Shown: positions 17,798-25,428, counted from the stretch's first letter. The stretch is 64,000 nucleotides of DNA from UBA5109 sp963975155 (GCA_963975155.1 CAXBFG010000009.1:1-64000); one strand, 5' to 3'. Numbers and translations are program-made. The notes: generated from the letters alone by a model not told the origin.

Positions 17798-18763
17798 TCA
17801 AATATTACTCAGCGGACTGCGCACGCCATGAGCACCCTGCTTTAAAACATGCGTGTATATCTCAGTGGTTTTTACATCACTATGCCCAAGCTGCTGTTGC
17901 ACAGTGCGTATATCCGCCCCCGCTTGTAGAAGATGGGTAGCAAAAGAATGCCGCAAGGTGTGGCATGAAATTTCTTTCTCCAAGCCTGCTTTTTTGGCCG
18001 CAAGTTTTAGACGCTTATTTACATTGTTTTCATCATAATGATGACGCCGAATTAAACCTGATTGCGGGTCAACACTTAAACGAGAAGCCGGAAACAAATA
18101 CTGCCACCGCAAGCTCTTAGCTGCATTGGGATACTTTCTGGCCAAGGCATCAGGCATCCAAACACCTGCATAAGCAGAATTTTGACAGTCTTGATGATGG
18201 AACAAGGAAACCTGATTAATTTGCTGGCGTAAAGGCTGCAACAACTCTTCGGCGAGAGTCACAATACGGTGTTTCCCGCCTTTACCGAACAGCACTCTTA
18301 GCTGGCGGTAATCAAAATCGATATCTTTTACCCGCAGTCGAATCAATTCAATGCGCCTTAAACCTGAACCGTAAAGTAAAGCAGCCATCAGGTAATGGAC
18401 GCCTGTTAACTGAGTCAATAATTGCCTGACTTCATCTACCGTCAAAACCACGGGTAATTTTCGTTGCCGACTAGCTTTCTTAAAATGTAATAAGGTATCC
18501 AGCTTTTGAGACAAAAATTTAGTCTTCATAAACACAATGGCATTTAAGGCCAGTGACTGTGTTCCCGGCGAAACCTTGCGCTCTATTGACAGGTAAGTGA
18601 GGAAGCGTTCCAGATCGGCAGAGCCTAATTCACGGGGATGTTGCTTTCCACAATACAATATGAAATATTTGCACCAGTATAAGTAAGCCTGAATAGTTCG
18701 TTTACTGTAATGACGAACGCGCATAAACGATTCAAGTGAGTCCAAAAATGGAGATTTTGGCAT
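17798..18763 (-). CDS. intI: Integron integrase IntI
   Basis: IntI is the tyrosine recombinase that inserts cassettes at attI by recombining folded single-stranded attC sites. The 321-residue product has the catalytic set R136 (GSGLRRIEL), K near 161, H268 and R271 (CHTLRHSFATHLL), H294 (LGHSD) and Y303 (EIYTHV). The extra integron-specific helix (ALARKYPNAAKSLRWQYLFP, about 207-226) separates it from XerC/D. The start at 18763 is set by GAGGAG just upstream and the family length. It is intact and reads away from the cassettes, as is usual. No complete LexA box was found upstream. Confidence 0.97.
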   Translation of the reverse strand: MPKSPFLDSLESFMRVRHYSKRTIQAYLYWCKYFILYCGKQHPRELGSADLERFLTYLSIERKVSPGTQSLALNAIVFMKTKFLSQKLDTLLHFKKASRQRKLPVVLTVDEVRQLLTQLTGVHYLMAALLYGSGLRRIELIRLRVKDIDFDYRQLRVLFGKGGKHRIVTLAEELLQPLRQQINQVSLFHHQDCQNSAYAGVWMPDALARKYPNAAKSLRWQYLFPASRLSVDPQSGLIRRHHYDENNVNKRLKLAAKKAGLEKEISCHTLRHSFATHLLQAGADIRTVQQQLGHSDVKTTEIYTHVLKQGAHGVRSPLSNI

Positions 18764-18899
18764 GATTAACTCCTCATCCTTGAAGAATAAACACCCTTTT
18801 TTTAAGAATAGCTCCAATTTTAGCGAGCGCAATACCTTTCTTTATTACAGAATTATTCCTCAGAACTTATTTTCTATATTTTTCAGATGCTTAAATTTG

Positions 18900-18982
18900 G
18901 CGTTTATTGCAAAAACAATTAATAAGGTAAACTCCCTAATAATTCTTATGAGGCCAAAGGCCTCATTAACATGCTGTTAGGC
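18900..18982 (+). other. attI recombination site (core at 18976-18982)
   Basis: The core GTTAGGC fits GTTRRRY and marks the junction where cassette 1 begins. Cassette 1's own attC starts with GCCTAAC, its exact reverse complement, confirming the boundary. The left limit of attI is approximate. A cassette promoter is expected here or within intI, but none could be assigned with confidence. Confidence 0.85.
18949..18965. repeat. Perfect palindrome beside attI
   Basis: TGAGGCC-AAA-GGCCTCA is a perfect 7-bp inverted repeat with a three-base loop, ending 10 bases before the attI core. It may be an IntI accessory site or a weak hairpin in the cassette transcript. Confidence 0.6.
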
Positions 18983-18994
18983 AATAGGAGCATC

Positions 18995-19489
18995 ATGTAT
19001 AAAGTTATTATTTACTTATGCTTTTGGCTTGGTGCAATTTTACTTTTTTGGGCCTTAGAGCTAATGGGCCAGCTCCCTGACTGGCTGTCGCCATACGCCT
19101 TAGGGTACAACTGCGCACTTGTAGGCGGGCTTGGTGGAGTTACTTACTGTTTAAGAGCTATATATCTTAATAAATGTGTCAAAGGCCAGTGGTCTGAAGA
19201 ATGGCATACTTGGTATTACCTTCGCCCATTGGTAAGCGTCTTAGTTGGGGTTGCAGCATACATATTTTTGAATGCAGGCTTATTAGTCTTAGACGCTGGA
19301 GAAACTTCACAATCTAGCCCATATGGTTTTTTAGCTCTTTCATTTATTGCTGGGCTTAATGTAGATAGGTTTTTGATTAAGCTAGAAGATTTAGCACAAG
19401 CTTCTTGGGGTATAAAACCTTCAAGAACTTCTGAATTTAGTTCAAGGAATTTAAAGAACGAGAATACTGATGAGACTAAAAATTCATAA
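18995..19489 (+). CDS. Cassette 1, gene 1: small integral membrane protein
   Basis: The 164-residue protein has about four hydrophobic segments (near residues 3-23, 38-58, 78-98 and 108-123) and a polar C-terminal tail. The stretch LALSFIAGLNVDRFLIKLED before the tail is reminiscent of small membrane proteins of unknown role in other bacteria; no family can be named with certainty. ATG 18995 follows AGGAG 6 bases upstream, only a few bases inside the cassette, so being first in the array it is likely well expressed. It overlaps the next gene by 20 bases, which suggests coupling and joint function. Confidence 0.8.
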   Translation: MYKVIIYLCFWLGAILLFWALELMGQLPDWLSPYALGYNCALVGGLGGVTYCLRAIYLNKCVKGQWSEEWHTWYYLRPLVSVLVGVAAYIFLNAGLLVLDAGETSQSSPYGFLALSFIAGLNVDRFLIKLEDLAQASWGIKPSRTSEFSSRNLKNENTDETKNS

Positions 19490-20243
19490 TGTAGGACATG
19501 GCAGTTGTATTTCACTACTTCATGACAACGGCAATTCCATGGTTTGGGATTGCGGACATCAAGATGATTATCGGCCTTCTACATTTCTAATCCACGAAGG
19601 AATAAGAACAATAGATAGATTCTTTGTTTCAAATTATGACCAAGATCATATAAGTGACCTGCCAAATTTAAGGCAAAATTTAAATCTGCCTTTGTTGCAT
19701 AGAAACACTTCTATAGATCAAGTTTCCTTGAGAGCTTTAAAGCGTCAAGGAGGCCCGATTAGTGCAGCAATGGAATCAATGCTTGATATGATAGATGGGT
19801 ATAATTTAGGCCCGCCAGCCATACCACCAGAGTTTCCAAATGTTCAATTCTCAGTTTATTGGAATACATTCGATGACTTTGAAGATACTAATAACTGTAG
19901 TTTGGTAACTTTCTTAGATTGCAATGGACTGAAATTTATATTTCCTGGAGATTTAGAAAATGCTGGATGGCTCAAGCTTCTGGAGAATGTAACTTTCCAA
20001 CAAGATCTGCGCGGAGTGGATATTTTTGTTGCATCACATCATGGAAGAGAAAGCGGATATTGTTCTGATGTTTTTGATATTTGTTCTCCCAGGGTGGCTG
20101 TTTTTTCTGATAGCAATATTGTTCACGCATCTCAAGATATGAGTAATACATATGGAAGGCATTGTTCTGGGATTCAATTTAACGGGACACCGAGAAGTGT
20201 CATAAGCACTAGAAATGATGGGAGTGTTTGGTGGGATCTATAA
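19470..20243 (+). CDS. Cassette 1, gene 2: ComEC-like metallo-beta-lactamase-fold hydrolase
   Basis: The 257-residue protein resembles the stand-alone MBL domain of ComEC/Rec2 proteins, a fold whose members often cut nucleic acids or phosphodiesters. It has MVWDCGH (about 24-30), VSNYDQDHISDL (53-64), FPGDLENAGW with Asp161, and the signature SHHGRESGY (189-197). The usual first His of SHxDxDH is Asn55 here, so the metal site is altered but Asp57, Asp59 and His60 remain. No signal peptide or membrane segment is seen; association with the membrane could come through the overlapping partner gene. The substrate is unknown. Confidence 0.82.
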   Translation: MRLKIHNVGHGSCISLLHDNGNSMVWDCGHQDDYRPSTFLIHEGIRTIDRFFVSNYDQDHISDLPNLRQNLNLPLLHRNTSIDQVSLRALKRQGGPISAAMESMLDMIDGYNLGPPAIPPEFPNVQFSVYWNTFDDFEDTNNCSLVTFLDCNGLKFIFPGDLENAGWLKLLENVTFQQDLRGVDIFVASHHGRESGYCSDVFDICSPRVAVFSDSNIVHASQDMSNTYGRHCSGIQFNGTPRSVISTRNDGSVWWDL

Positions 20244-20247
20244 ATAT

Positions 20248-20331
20248 GCCTAACAAAGCAAATCAGTTCGCAGCTACGCTGCCGGACAAATTATTGCTTC
20301 GCAAAATTTGCCGCTGTTTGCGGCGTTATGC
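20248..20331 (+). other. attC site of cassette 1
   Basis: GCCTAAC at 20248-20254 and GTTATGC at 20325-20331 bound an 84-base imperfect palindrome. The first box complements the attI core exactly; the second opens cassette 2. Confidence 0.93.
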
Positions 20332-20350
20332 ATCATAATCAGGATCGGCG

Positions 20351-20746
20351 ATGACGAAAGGAACTCCCATATCTATTCAAGAAGGCCTAAACAAAACCGA
20401 ATTTTTCGGAAATAGAACTCCTGAAACAAACCCAGAAGATTTTAAACGTGCTTTTACCATCTTATCCGATTATCGAAATGGCGCGATATTTCTAGCTAAT
20501 TATGCCGGAAATAGTGATTGGGAAAGGCACGCAAATGGAGATGAAATCGTATATGTAGTTGAGGGTGAAACGACTCTATTTTTAATAGAAAATAGCATTG
20601 AAAAGCCAAACATCCTAAAAGCCGGAGAGTTGTTGGTTGTTCCTGAGAATACCTGGCATCGTTTTGAAACTCCAAAAGGAGCTAAAGTAATGACAATTAC
20701 ACCCCAACCAACAGACCATAGTAGAGAATGGCCTCATGATGCATAA
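20351..20746 (+). CDS. Cassette 2: cupin-domain protein
   Basis: This 131-residue protein is a single-domain cupin. The first metal-binding motif is only partial (WERHANGDEIVYVVEGE), while the second is clear (LLVVPENTWHRFETPKG). Cupins include dioxygenases, isomerases and sensor domains, so the reaction cannot be named. The stop codon TAA lies inside the R'' box of the following attC. Base composition is A+T-rich compared with the host genes, in keeping with a foreign origin. Confidence 0.87.
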   Translation: MTKGTPISIQEGLNKTEFFGNRTPETNPEDFKRAFTILSDYRNGAIFLANYAGNSDWERHANGDEIVYVVEGETTLFLIENSIEKPNILKAGELLVVPENTWHRFETPKGAKVMTITPQPTDHSREWPHDA

Positions 20747-20824
20747 CAAGTGGATAAAGTCGCCCTGTGGGCTGGGACGTCAAAAAGCTTCGCTTTTTCC
20801 CGCCCCTTACCCTGGGCGTTATGT
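20741..20824 (+). other. attC site of cassette 2
   Basis: Boxes GCATAAC (20741-20747) and GTTATGT (20818-20824). The first is the exact complement of GTTATGC that opens cassette 2. Confidence 0.92.
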
Positions 20825-20839
20825 GCAAAGGAAGATTTC

Positions 20840-21061
20840 ATGAAAATTTCAGATCTTGAACTAATTATAACAGAGGTAGTTCCACCAGTCGGAGGAGTCT
20901 TATCCTTCTCTGCAAAGGTGCAATTCTTATATATAGAAGACAAAAATGACCGTCGCAAAGTCACTTATGATTTTGGAGAGACTTTAGGTAAAACTAGTAA
21001 AGAAGCCGAAACCAAAATGCAAGAAAAAGTTAATAATTGGTTAATAACTCAACTGGGCTAA
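20840..21061 (+). CDS. Cassette 3, gene 1: small hypothetical protein
   Basis: The 73-residue product starts MKISDLELIITEVVPP at an ATG placed 16 bases after the attC box. The open frame reaches further upstream into the attC site, but that part is not expected to be coding. It shows beta-rich sequence, then a charged helix (KTSKEAETKMQEKVNNWL). No known family was recognised. It has its own cassette with a second gene. Confidence 0.65.
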   Translation: MKISDLELIITEVVPPVGGVLSFSAKVQFLYIEDKNDRRKVTYDFGETLGKTSKEAETKMQEKVNNWLITQLG

Positions 21062-21095
21062 TTAATTTTTAAGAAGTTAATATAAGGAGAGATTC

Positions 21096-21341
21096 ATGGA
21101 AGTTTTCATCGGCCTTTGGCTTTTTTCAATGTTAATCCATATGGGCATAGTTATTCATGAGGCCCTTGATGCGGCATATATTCGTAAACAAAAATATGCT
21201 GGCATAATTACACTTATTGCCGGGGTTATCTTCTCTCCATTAGCACCACTTTCTATAGGCTATGTATTAAATTCAATTAATTTAAATATTGGTTATCTTA
21301 AGTTGCATGCTGATAAAGCGAATAAGGAAAATCATAAATAA
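21096..21341 (+). CDS. Cassette 3, gene 2: small two-span membrane protein
   Basis: This 81-residue protein has two hydrophobic segments (about 4-24 and 36-58) with a short polar linker and a Lys-rich end. A strong Shine-Dalgarno (AAGGAGAG) lies 6 bases before ATG 21096. No attC separates it from the 73-residue gene upstream (34-base gap), so both travel in one cassette. A pair of a small soluble protein and a small membrane protein could be toxin and partner, but nothing in the sequence proves this. Confidence 0.68.
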   Translation: MEVFIGLWLFSMLIHMGIVIHEALDAAYIRKQKYAGIITLIAGVIFSPLAPLSIGYVLNSINLNIGYLKLHADKANKENHK

Positions 21342-21343
21342 GC

Positions 21344-21406
21344 ACATAACAATCAGTTTAATCATGGACGCAGCTGACGCTGCGCCAATTAACAAAGGCG
21401 TTACCT
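21344..21406 (+). other. attC site of cassette 3
   Basis: Boxes ACATAAC (21344-21350) and GTTACCT (21400-21406). The first complements GTTATGT at the cassette start exactly. At 63 bases it is one of the shortest sites. Confidence 0.9.
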
Positions 21407-21426
21407 GTACTAGCTTGGAGTAAACC

Positions 21427-21705
21427 GTGATATCCATCGATACTATCTGGGCGAGGATCGTGGCAAACGAAGGCCAAACGTTTCGTCAGATACGAGGCAA
21501 GGAATATACATACGAAGTTGTTGGTTCTTCGATAATTCCTGAAGGGATAAACCAGAATCTTCCGCGATCTCAGTTTGAGAAAGCTATTGAATATTTGCCG
21601 CTGGAAAGCACTTCGGAAATCCAGCACTTACGTGGACCGTCATATCTATTTTCCATTCTTATGGATGCCAGGATCAGACGGCAGGACGATTGGGGTGATC
21701 GTTAG
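21427..21705 (+). CDS. Cassette 4: hypothetical protein
   Basis: The 92-residue protein begins at a GTG preceded by GGAG. It reads ISIDTIWARIVANEGQTF at the start, then IRGKEYTYEVVGSSIIPEG, and ends with RGPSYLFSILMDARIR. The composition is that of a small soluble alpha/beta protein. I do not recognise a named family. It is the only gene of its cassette, oriented like all others. Confidence 0.72.
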   Translation: MISIDTIWARIVANEGQTFRQIRGKEYTYEVVGSSIIPEGINQNLPRSQFEKAIEYLPLESTSEIQHLRGPSYLFSILMDARIRRQDDWGDR

Positions 21706-21718
21706 TGCATTATTCGAC

Positions 21719-21784
21719 AGGTAACAATCAATTCTATAAAGGACAAACTGCTACGCAGTTTGCCCATAAATAAGAGCGTTAGAG
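21719..21784 (+). other. attC site of cassette 4
   Basis: Boxes AGGTAAC (21719-21725) and GTTAGAG (21778-21784). The first complements GTTACCT at the cassette start exactly. Length is 66 bases, with CAAACTGCTACGCAGTTTG as central hairpin. Confidence 0.9.
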
Positions 21785-21846
21785 CGCATATTGGAGTTAG
21801 TGCGGTCCGCAGGTAGAGCCAAATATATTTTGGTTCAATAGGTCTT

Positions 21847-22320
21847 ATGGACGAATACTTACAACAAATAATAGCTGCAGCGTTGCATTCTCCGATAATA
21901 GGCATCGGAACATGGCTTAAGTGGCAGTCGATGAAGACGGGAACCATCGTTCCTACTGGAGCTTGGACCGAAAAAAACGGAAGAATTTCGGGCTGGGCAA
22001 TTCACCTTTTCACTTACATGAATTTTCTATTTGTGTTTTCGGATCCATTCGGGTGGCATTTGATTCTTGTCCTACTGCTAATATGGTTTTTAGGAGGCTG
22101 GACTGCAACCCTGATAGAAAGGAAGCTGTATGGCACAGAAGAGAGGCTTGAAACAATTGTATATGCTGTAGAATCTTATGGGAAAAGCCTAAGACCAGAA
22201 CAACTACGAGAATTCATTGATGGGCTTGTGCCGCAATGGTGGATTCGATTGATGCCCATGTCGTGGCGGGAAAGGTTAACTAAACGAATCAATGAAAGCA
22301 TTCAAGATGATGCGCTCTAA
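21847..22320 (+). CDS. Cassette 5: membrane protein of unknown function
   Basis: The 157-residue protein has two strong hydrophobic segments, around residues 48-64 and 68-86, followed by a charged cytoplasmic-type C-terminal half (ERKLYGTEERLETIVYAVES, then WRERLTKRINESIQ). No enzymatic motif is apparent. The TAA stop is part of the R'' box of the attC. The cassette has a 62-base leader before the ATG, longer than most here, in which a private promoter could sit. Confidence 0.75.
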   Translation: MDEYLQQIIAAALHSPIIGIGTWLKWQSMKTGTIVPTGAWTEKNGRISGWAIHLFTYMNFLFVFSDPFGWHLILVLLLIWFLGGWTATLIERKLYGTEERLETIVYAVESYGKSLRPEQLREFIDGLVPQWWIRLMPMSWRERLTKRINESIQDDAL

Positions 22321-22388
22321 CAAGTCAAACAACTACGCGCCTTCGGCGCCGGACGCGCTAAAGCGCGCCGGTTTTTGAGGCGTTATAA
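22315..22388 (+). other. attC site of cassette 5
   Basis: Boxes CTCTAAC (22315-22321) and GTTATAA (22382-22388). The first complements GTTAGAG at the cassette start exactly. The centre is G+C-rich (GCGCCTTCGGCGC and GCGCGCTTTAGCGCG-type stems). Confidence 0.92.
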
Positions 22389-22402
22389 CTCATAGTTGAA
22401 TT

Positions 22403-22987
22403 ATGTACATACCCGGACATTTTGATCAGCCTGATAGAGATAAAGCGATTTCCTTTATCAGGGCCAACTCTTTCGGCCAATTAGTTTCTCTGGTTGAAGG
22501 GCGGCTATTTGCATCCCATCTCCCATTCATGATTAGTAATGATGGATCGGCTATGTTGTGTCATTTAGCTCGCCAGAACCCGCAATGGGAAGATGTTGAG
22601 GCTCAAGAAGTCCTTGTTACATTCCAAGGGCCACATGATTACATCTCTCCTAGTTGGTATACCGCGCCTGGAGTACCTACCTGGAATTACCAAGTGGTAC
22701 ATGTCTACGGCAATTGCAGGTCTATACATTCTCCTGATGAGCTCAAAGCCATTGTTGAACGTTTAACTCAATGCCATGAGAGTAAATTTCAAATTCCTTG
22801 GATACCGAAATATAGTGAAGCAATGCTCAAAAGCATTGTCGGAGTGGAAGTCTCGGTAACCGAAATTCAGTGCAAATTTAAACTTAATCAGAACAGGTCA
22901 GAGCAGGATCGCGCTGGTGTTATCGCGGCGCTGGATGAGCATGGTTCTGGAAATCTAGCCGCGGTCATGAGAGAAAATGAGTTATAA
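22403..22987 (+). CDS. Cassette 6: PaiB-like FMN-binding protein
   Basis: The 194-residue product matches the PaiB / FMN-binding negative transcriptional regulator family: MYIPGHFDQPD at the start, GQLVSLVEGRLFASHLPF, LARQNPQWED, VTFQGPHDYISPSWY, and WNYQVVHVYGNCR. These form the split-barrel flavin-binding fold. PaiB was first described as a regulator in Bacillus, but many members may be flavin oxidoreductases. The stop lies in the attC R'' box. No Shine-Dalgarno is obvious. Confidence 0.9.
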   Translation: MYIPGHFDQPDRDKAISFIRANSFGQLVSLVEGRLFASHLPFMISNDGSAMLCHLARQNPQWEDVEAQEVLVTFQGPHDYISPSWYTAPGVPTWNYQVVHVYGNCRSIHSPDELKAIVERLTQCHESKFQIPWIPKYSEAMLKSIVGVEVSVTEIQCKFKLNQNRSEQDRAGVIAALDEHGSGNLAAVMRENEL

Positions 22988-23059
22988 CAATCGCAAGCAG
23001 TGCGTGCCTGGCGGCACCGGACACTCACTTCGTTCGTGCCGCTGTTGCGGGCGTTAAAT
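22982..23059 (+). other. attC site of cassette 6
   Basis: Boxes TTATAAC (22982-22988) and GTTAAAT (23053-23059). The first complements GTTATAA at the cassette start exactly; the site is 78 bases. Confidence 0.92.
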
Positions 23060-23071
23060 GTCTAGTTGCCT

Positions 23072-23635
23072 ATGAAGTGTAATGTTCCAAAATCTTATCT
23101 TGATCTTGCGAGAGCGGTTGTGGATACTCAATTAGGATCCAAATCAGGAGCATCAAATGAAGATGCAATATTCTCTCTGCTTAGCTGTACTTACGTTTAT
23201 AGCTATAGTGCATTAGTCTCGTTTTGTTCAGCTCAACTTTACATATTATGGAATCAAGATAGTTCAGCATTAAAAGATAAATATAAATCATGTGATTCAT
23301 TCGAGGGATTAATGGCCGGCCCCCTTAAAGAAATTAAAAATGCGTTAAAAGAGCTTTCTCTGCAATACAATCTAGAGCCAATTCATACAGCTAGGCCGAA
23401 GCTTTGGCGTCATCTTAATGAACTCCTTAAGAACTATCGCGACTTCTTTCTGCATCCTAATCCTGATCATTTTCAAAAATATGTAGGTGAGACTGGTAAT
23501 GCACAATGGTGTTTTGCCTCAGATACAGCATCAGGAATACTGGAGTACATCTATGAAGGCTGTAGAGGGGAAGCGCCAAAGTGGGTTAATACTTCAGGTC
23601 TTCAATCACTTGGGTTTAAAGTTGTCGACATTTAA
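23072..23635 (+). CDS. Cassette 7: hypothetical protein, mostly helical
   Basis: The 187-residue product (ATG 23072; a TTG at 23066 is an alternative) is rich in predicted helix and has no signal peptide. Features include YVYSYSALVSFCSAQLYILW, a Lys-rich middle and LLKNYRDFFLHPNPDHF. The arrangement resembles small HEPN-like or RNA-associated helical proteins only loosely, and no family is assigned. The TAA stop is in the attC R'' box. Confidence 0.75.
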   Translation: MKCNVPKSYLDLARAVVDTQLGSKSGASNEDAIFSLLSCTYVYSYSALVSFCSAQLYILWNQDSSALKDKYKSCDSFEGLMAGPLKEIKNALKELSLQYNLEPIHTARPKLWRHLNELLKNYRDFFLHPNPDHFQKYVGETGNAQWCFASDTASGILEYIYEGCRGEAPKWVNTSGLQSLGFKVVDI

Positions 23636-23698
23636 CAAAGCCAAGCAAGGCGGACAAATTCTGCTTCGCACAATTTGCCGTTGTTGGCGGCGTTAGGT
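23630..23698 (+). other. attC site of cassette 7
   Basis: Boxes ATTTAAC (23630-23636) and GTTAGGT (23692-23698). The first complements GTTAAAT at the cassette start exactly; the site is 69 bases. Confidence 0.92.
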
Positions 23699-23703
23699 GA
23701 CTT

Positions 23704-24063
23704 ATGGACAGGTCCAGACTATTTGGCAAAGAGATTACTCGGCCAGAACATTATCCACATAGAATATTTGAAGCCGATCCAAATTTAGTATTAATCGCAA
23801 ATCAAGATTTTGAAGTTGGTTATTTAACTGGATATAGCGCCCCTTTTACGGGCGGAGGAAAAGCAATATTCCCTAAAGGTGAAAAAATTAAAGTCACGAA
23901 CTATGTAAAAGGAGCCAAAGCTGCAGATTGCAGACCAGTTGATTATGAGCGCCTGCAAAACATAATTGTCTCTGAAAAGGAAAGAAGCGATAGCAAATAT
24001 ACAGGTTATGGGCTGGTGATTACTTTAGTTGATCTTGATAGGTTTTTTGATGAAGTCACCTAA
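23704..24063 (+). CDS. Cassette 8: hypothetical protein
   Basis: The 119-residue protein starts six bases after the attC box and ends inside the next one, so it fills its cassette completely. It has a beta-rich middle (FEVGYLTGYSAPFTGGGKAI) and an amphipathic C-terminus (GLVITLVDLDRFFDEVT). No known domain was recognised and no membrane segment is present. Confidence 0.72.
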   Translation: MDRSRLFGKEITRPEHYPHRIFEADPNLVLIANQDFEVGYLTGYSAPFTGGGKAIFPKGEKIKVTNYVKGAKAADCRPVDYERLQNIIVSEKERSDSKYTGYGLVITLVDLDRFFDEVT

Positions 24064-24130
24064 CAAACAGTTTAATAAGATGGACGTCACAAGCTTCGCT
24101 TGTTCCGCCCATTAACAAAGGGCGTTAGTT
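24058..24130 (+). other. attC site of cassette 8
   Basis: Boxes ACCTAAC (24058-24064) and GTTAGTT (24124-24130). The first complements GTTAGGT at the cassette start exactly; the site is 73 bases. Confidence 0.92.
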
Positions 24131-24149
24131 GCTCTAGAGGATTTGAGCA

Positions 24150-24905
24150 TTGATTGTCAAAGATAAAAGAATTAAGACTCCTCATGGTAATTCTACTATT
24201 TGGAGGTATATGGCTCTCGATAAGTTCATAGATATGGTTCTTTCAGAATCCATCTATTTCACTAATGCCGCGAAGATGACAGATAAATATGAAGGGGCCA
24301 TTCCGCGGAAAACATTGAAATCTAAAAGATCTAGATTGCTTAAAAAAGGGCAAGACCCATCTGATGTAGATATTGATGTTGCTTACTACGAATATAGCTT
24401 CAATTCATTAAAAGATTTGACCCTAATAAATTGCTGATCTATTAGACCAGTTGAATCCTATGCTCTGTGGAAAATATACCTATCAGGTGCTAAGTCCGGA
24501 GTAGCCATCAAGACAAACGTATCTACTCTAAAGCGGGCTATCAAATTTGGTAAAGATGAATATGATGAAGACATATTTATGGGTGAAGTTAGTTACAAAG
24601 ATTACATCGATGATTCATCACTAACTAGATTTGACCTGATAACAACTAAAAACATGTTTTATGAGTTTGAAAAAGAATTGAGATTATTTATTTTTCATTA
24701 TCCCCTATCGGAGGGTGGAGTAACTCCTCCATATGACGTTTCTGTTGGGCGCTGGGTAAAAGTTGATATAGACATGCTAATTGAAAATATATATCTGTCT
24801 CCTTTTGCTGGCCCATGGTTTGAGGCTTCATTTAAAAAGTTAATACAAAAGATTAGCCCCTCACTATTGTCTAAAGTTGTCATTTCAGAGGTGTTAGATG
24901 AGTGA
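24150..24905 (+). pseudogene. Cassette 9: DUF2971-like gene broken by one in-frame TGA
   Basis: One reading frame runs from TTG 24150 to TGA 24905 (251 codons) and is interrupted only by TGA at 24435-24437. Before it lies IWRYMALDKFIDMVLSESIY and after it ESYALWKIYLSGAKSGVAI and NMFYEFEKELRLFIFHY, in DUF2971 order. The stop falls in NC-stop-SIRPVESYALWK, where the family typically has Trp (NCW), so a single TGG-to-TGA change is the simplest cause. Two pieces of 95 and about 108 residues (from ATG 24579) could still be made. DUF2971 proteins have no settled function. Recent nonsense mutation or sequencing error are both possible. Confidence 0.82.
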
Positions 24906-24907
24906 GC

Positions 24908-25021
24908 AACTAACAAGTACCTCAACCGGACGCATACTGCTTCGTTCAAGGTTGCGCTGGCTTCGCCATTTTCGCGCAACCTTTCTCTACTCAGCGCGCG
25001 CCAGTTAGGCAAACGTTATTC
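24908..25021 (+). other. attC site of cassette 9
   Basis: AACTAAC (24908-24914) complements GTTAGTT at the cassette start exactly. Two downstream boxes are possible, GTTAGGC (25004-25010) and GTTATTC (25015-25021). A strong inner hairpin GGTTGCGC / GCGCAACC is present. The right limit is uncertain by 11 bases. Confidence 0.82.
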
Positions 25022-25038
25022 TGAAGTGGAGTAAAAAT

Positions 25039-25419
25039 ATGAAGTTGAAAACCACCGGGATTGACCATGTAAACCTTCAAGTATTGAATCTTGAAGAAAG
25101 TTGTAGGTTTTGGAACAAATTACTGGGTTTCAAAGAACTTGAAGATATACCTGATCAAAACGGAAAAATTATAGGAACGAAAGAGGCGAAACTCGCACTT
25201 TACGAGAATGTTGAAATGGAAATTAAAGAGAAGGGGGGCTTTTCTCATGTTTCATTCCACATCGAAAATTTCGAAGACATAGAAGAAGTCTGCGTTGAAC
25301 TGGGATTAAAAATAAAATATAGCGGTACCGTTCAGTGGCCAAAGTCACGTTCTATTTATATAAATGATCCAAACGGTTATGAGATAGAATTATCAGAGGT
25401 TTGGGGTGGTGGTATTTAA
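25039..25419 (+). CDS. Cassette 10: VOC-superfamily (glyoxalase/dioxygenase-like) protein
   Basis: The 126-residue product is a two-module VOC-fold protein: GIDHVNLQVLNLEESCRFWN at the start holds the first metal-type His, GFSHVSFHIENFED the second half, and NDPNGYEIELSE the typical terminal Glu. Members include glyoxalase I, fosfomycin and bleomycin resistance proteins and ring-cleavage enzymes. Such proteins are common cassette cargo. Which substrate it acts on, or whether it binds a drug, is not readable. GGAG precedes the ATG. Confidence 0.9.
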   Translation: MKLKTTGIDHVNLQVLNLEESCRFWNKLLGFKELEDIPDQNGKIIGTKEAKLALYENVEMEIKEKGGFSHVSFHIENFEDIEEVCVELGLKIKYSGTVQWPKSRSIYINDPNGYEIELSEVWGGGI

Positions 25420-25428
25420 AAAAGGCAT

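Noticed and set aside
17798..18763. Prophage integrase or genomic island recombinase
   Set aside because: The integron-specific extra helix and the attC array show that it is an integron integrase; no phage genes are present.
21062..21095. attC site between the two genes of cassette 3
   Set aside because: Only a GTTAATA-like half box occurs; there is no partner box or stem, and the outer boxes match each other exactly.
24435..24437. Selenocysteine or programmed read-through at the TGA of the DUF2971-like gene
   Set aside because: The family has Trp at this position, no SECIS-like hairpin was seen just downstream, and a single G-to-A change explains the stop.
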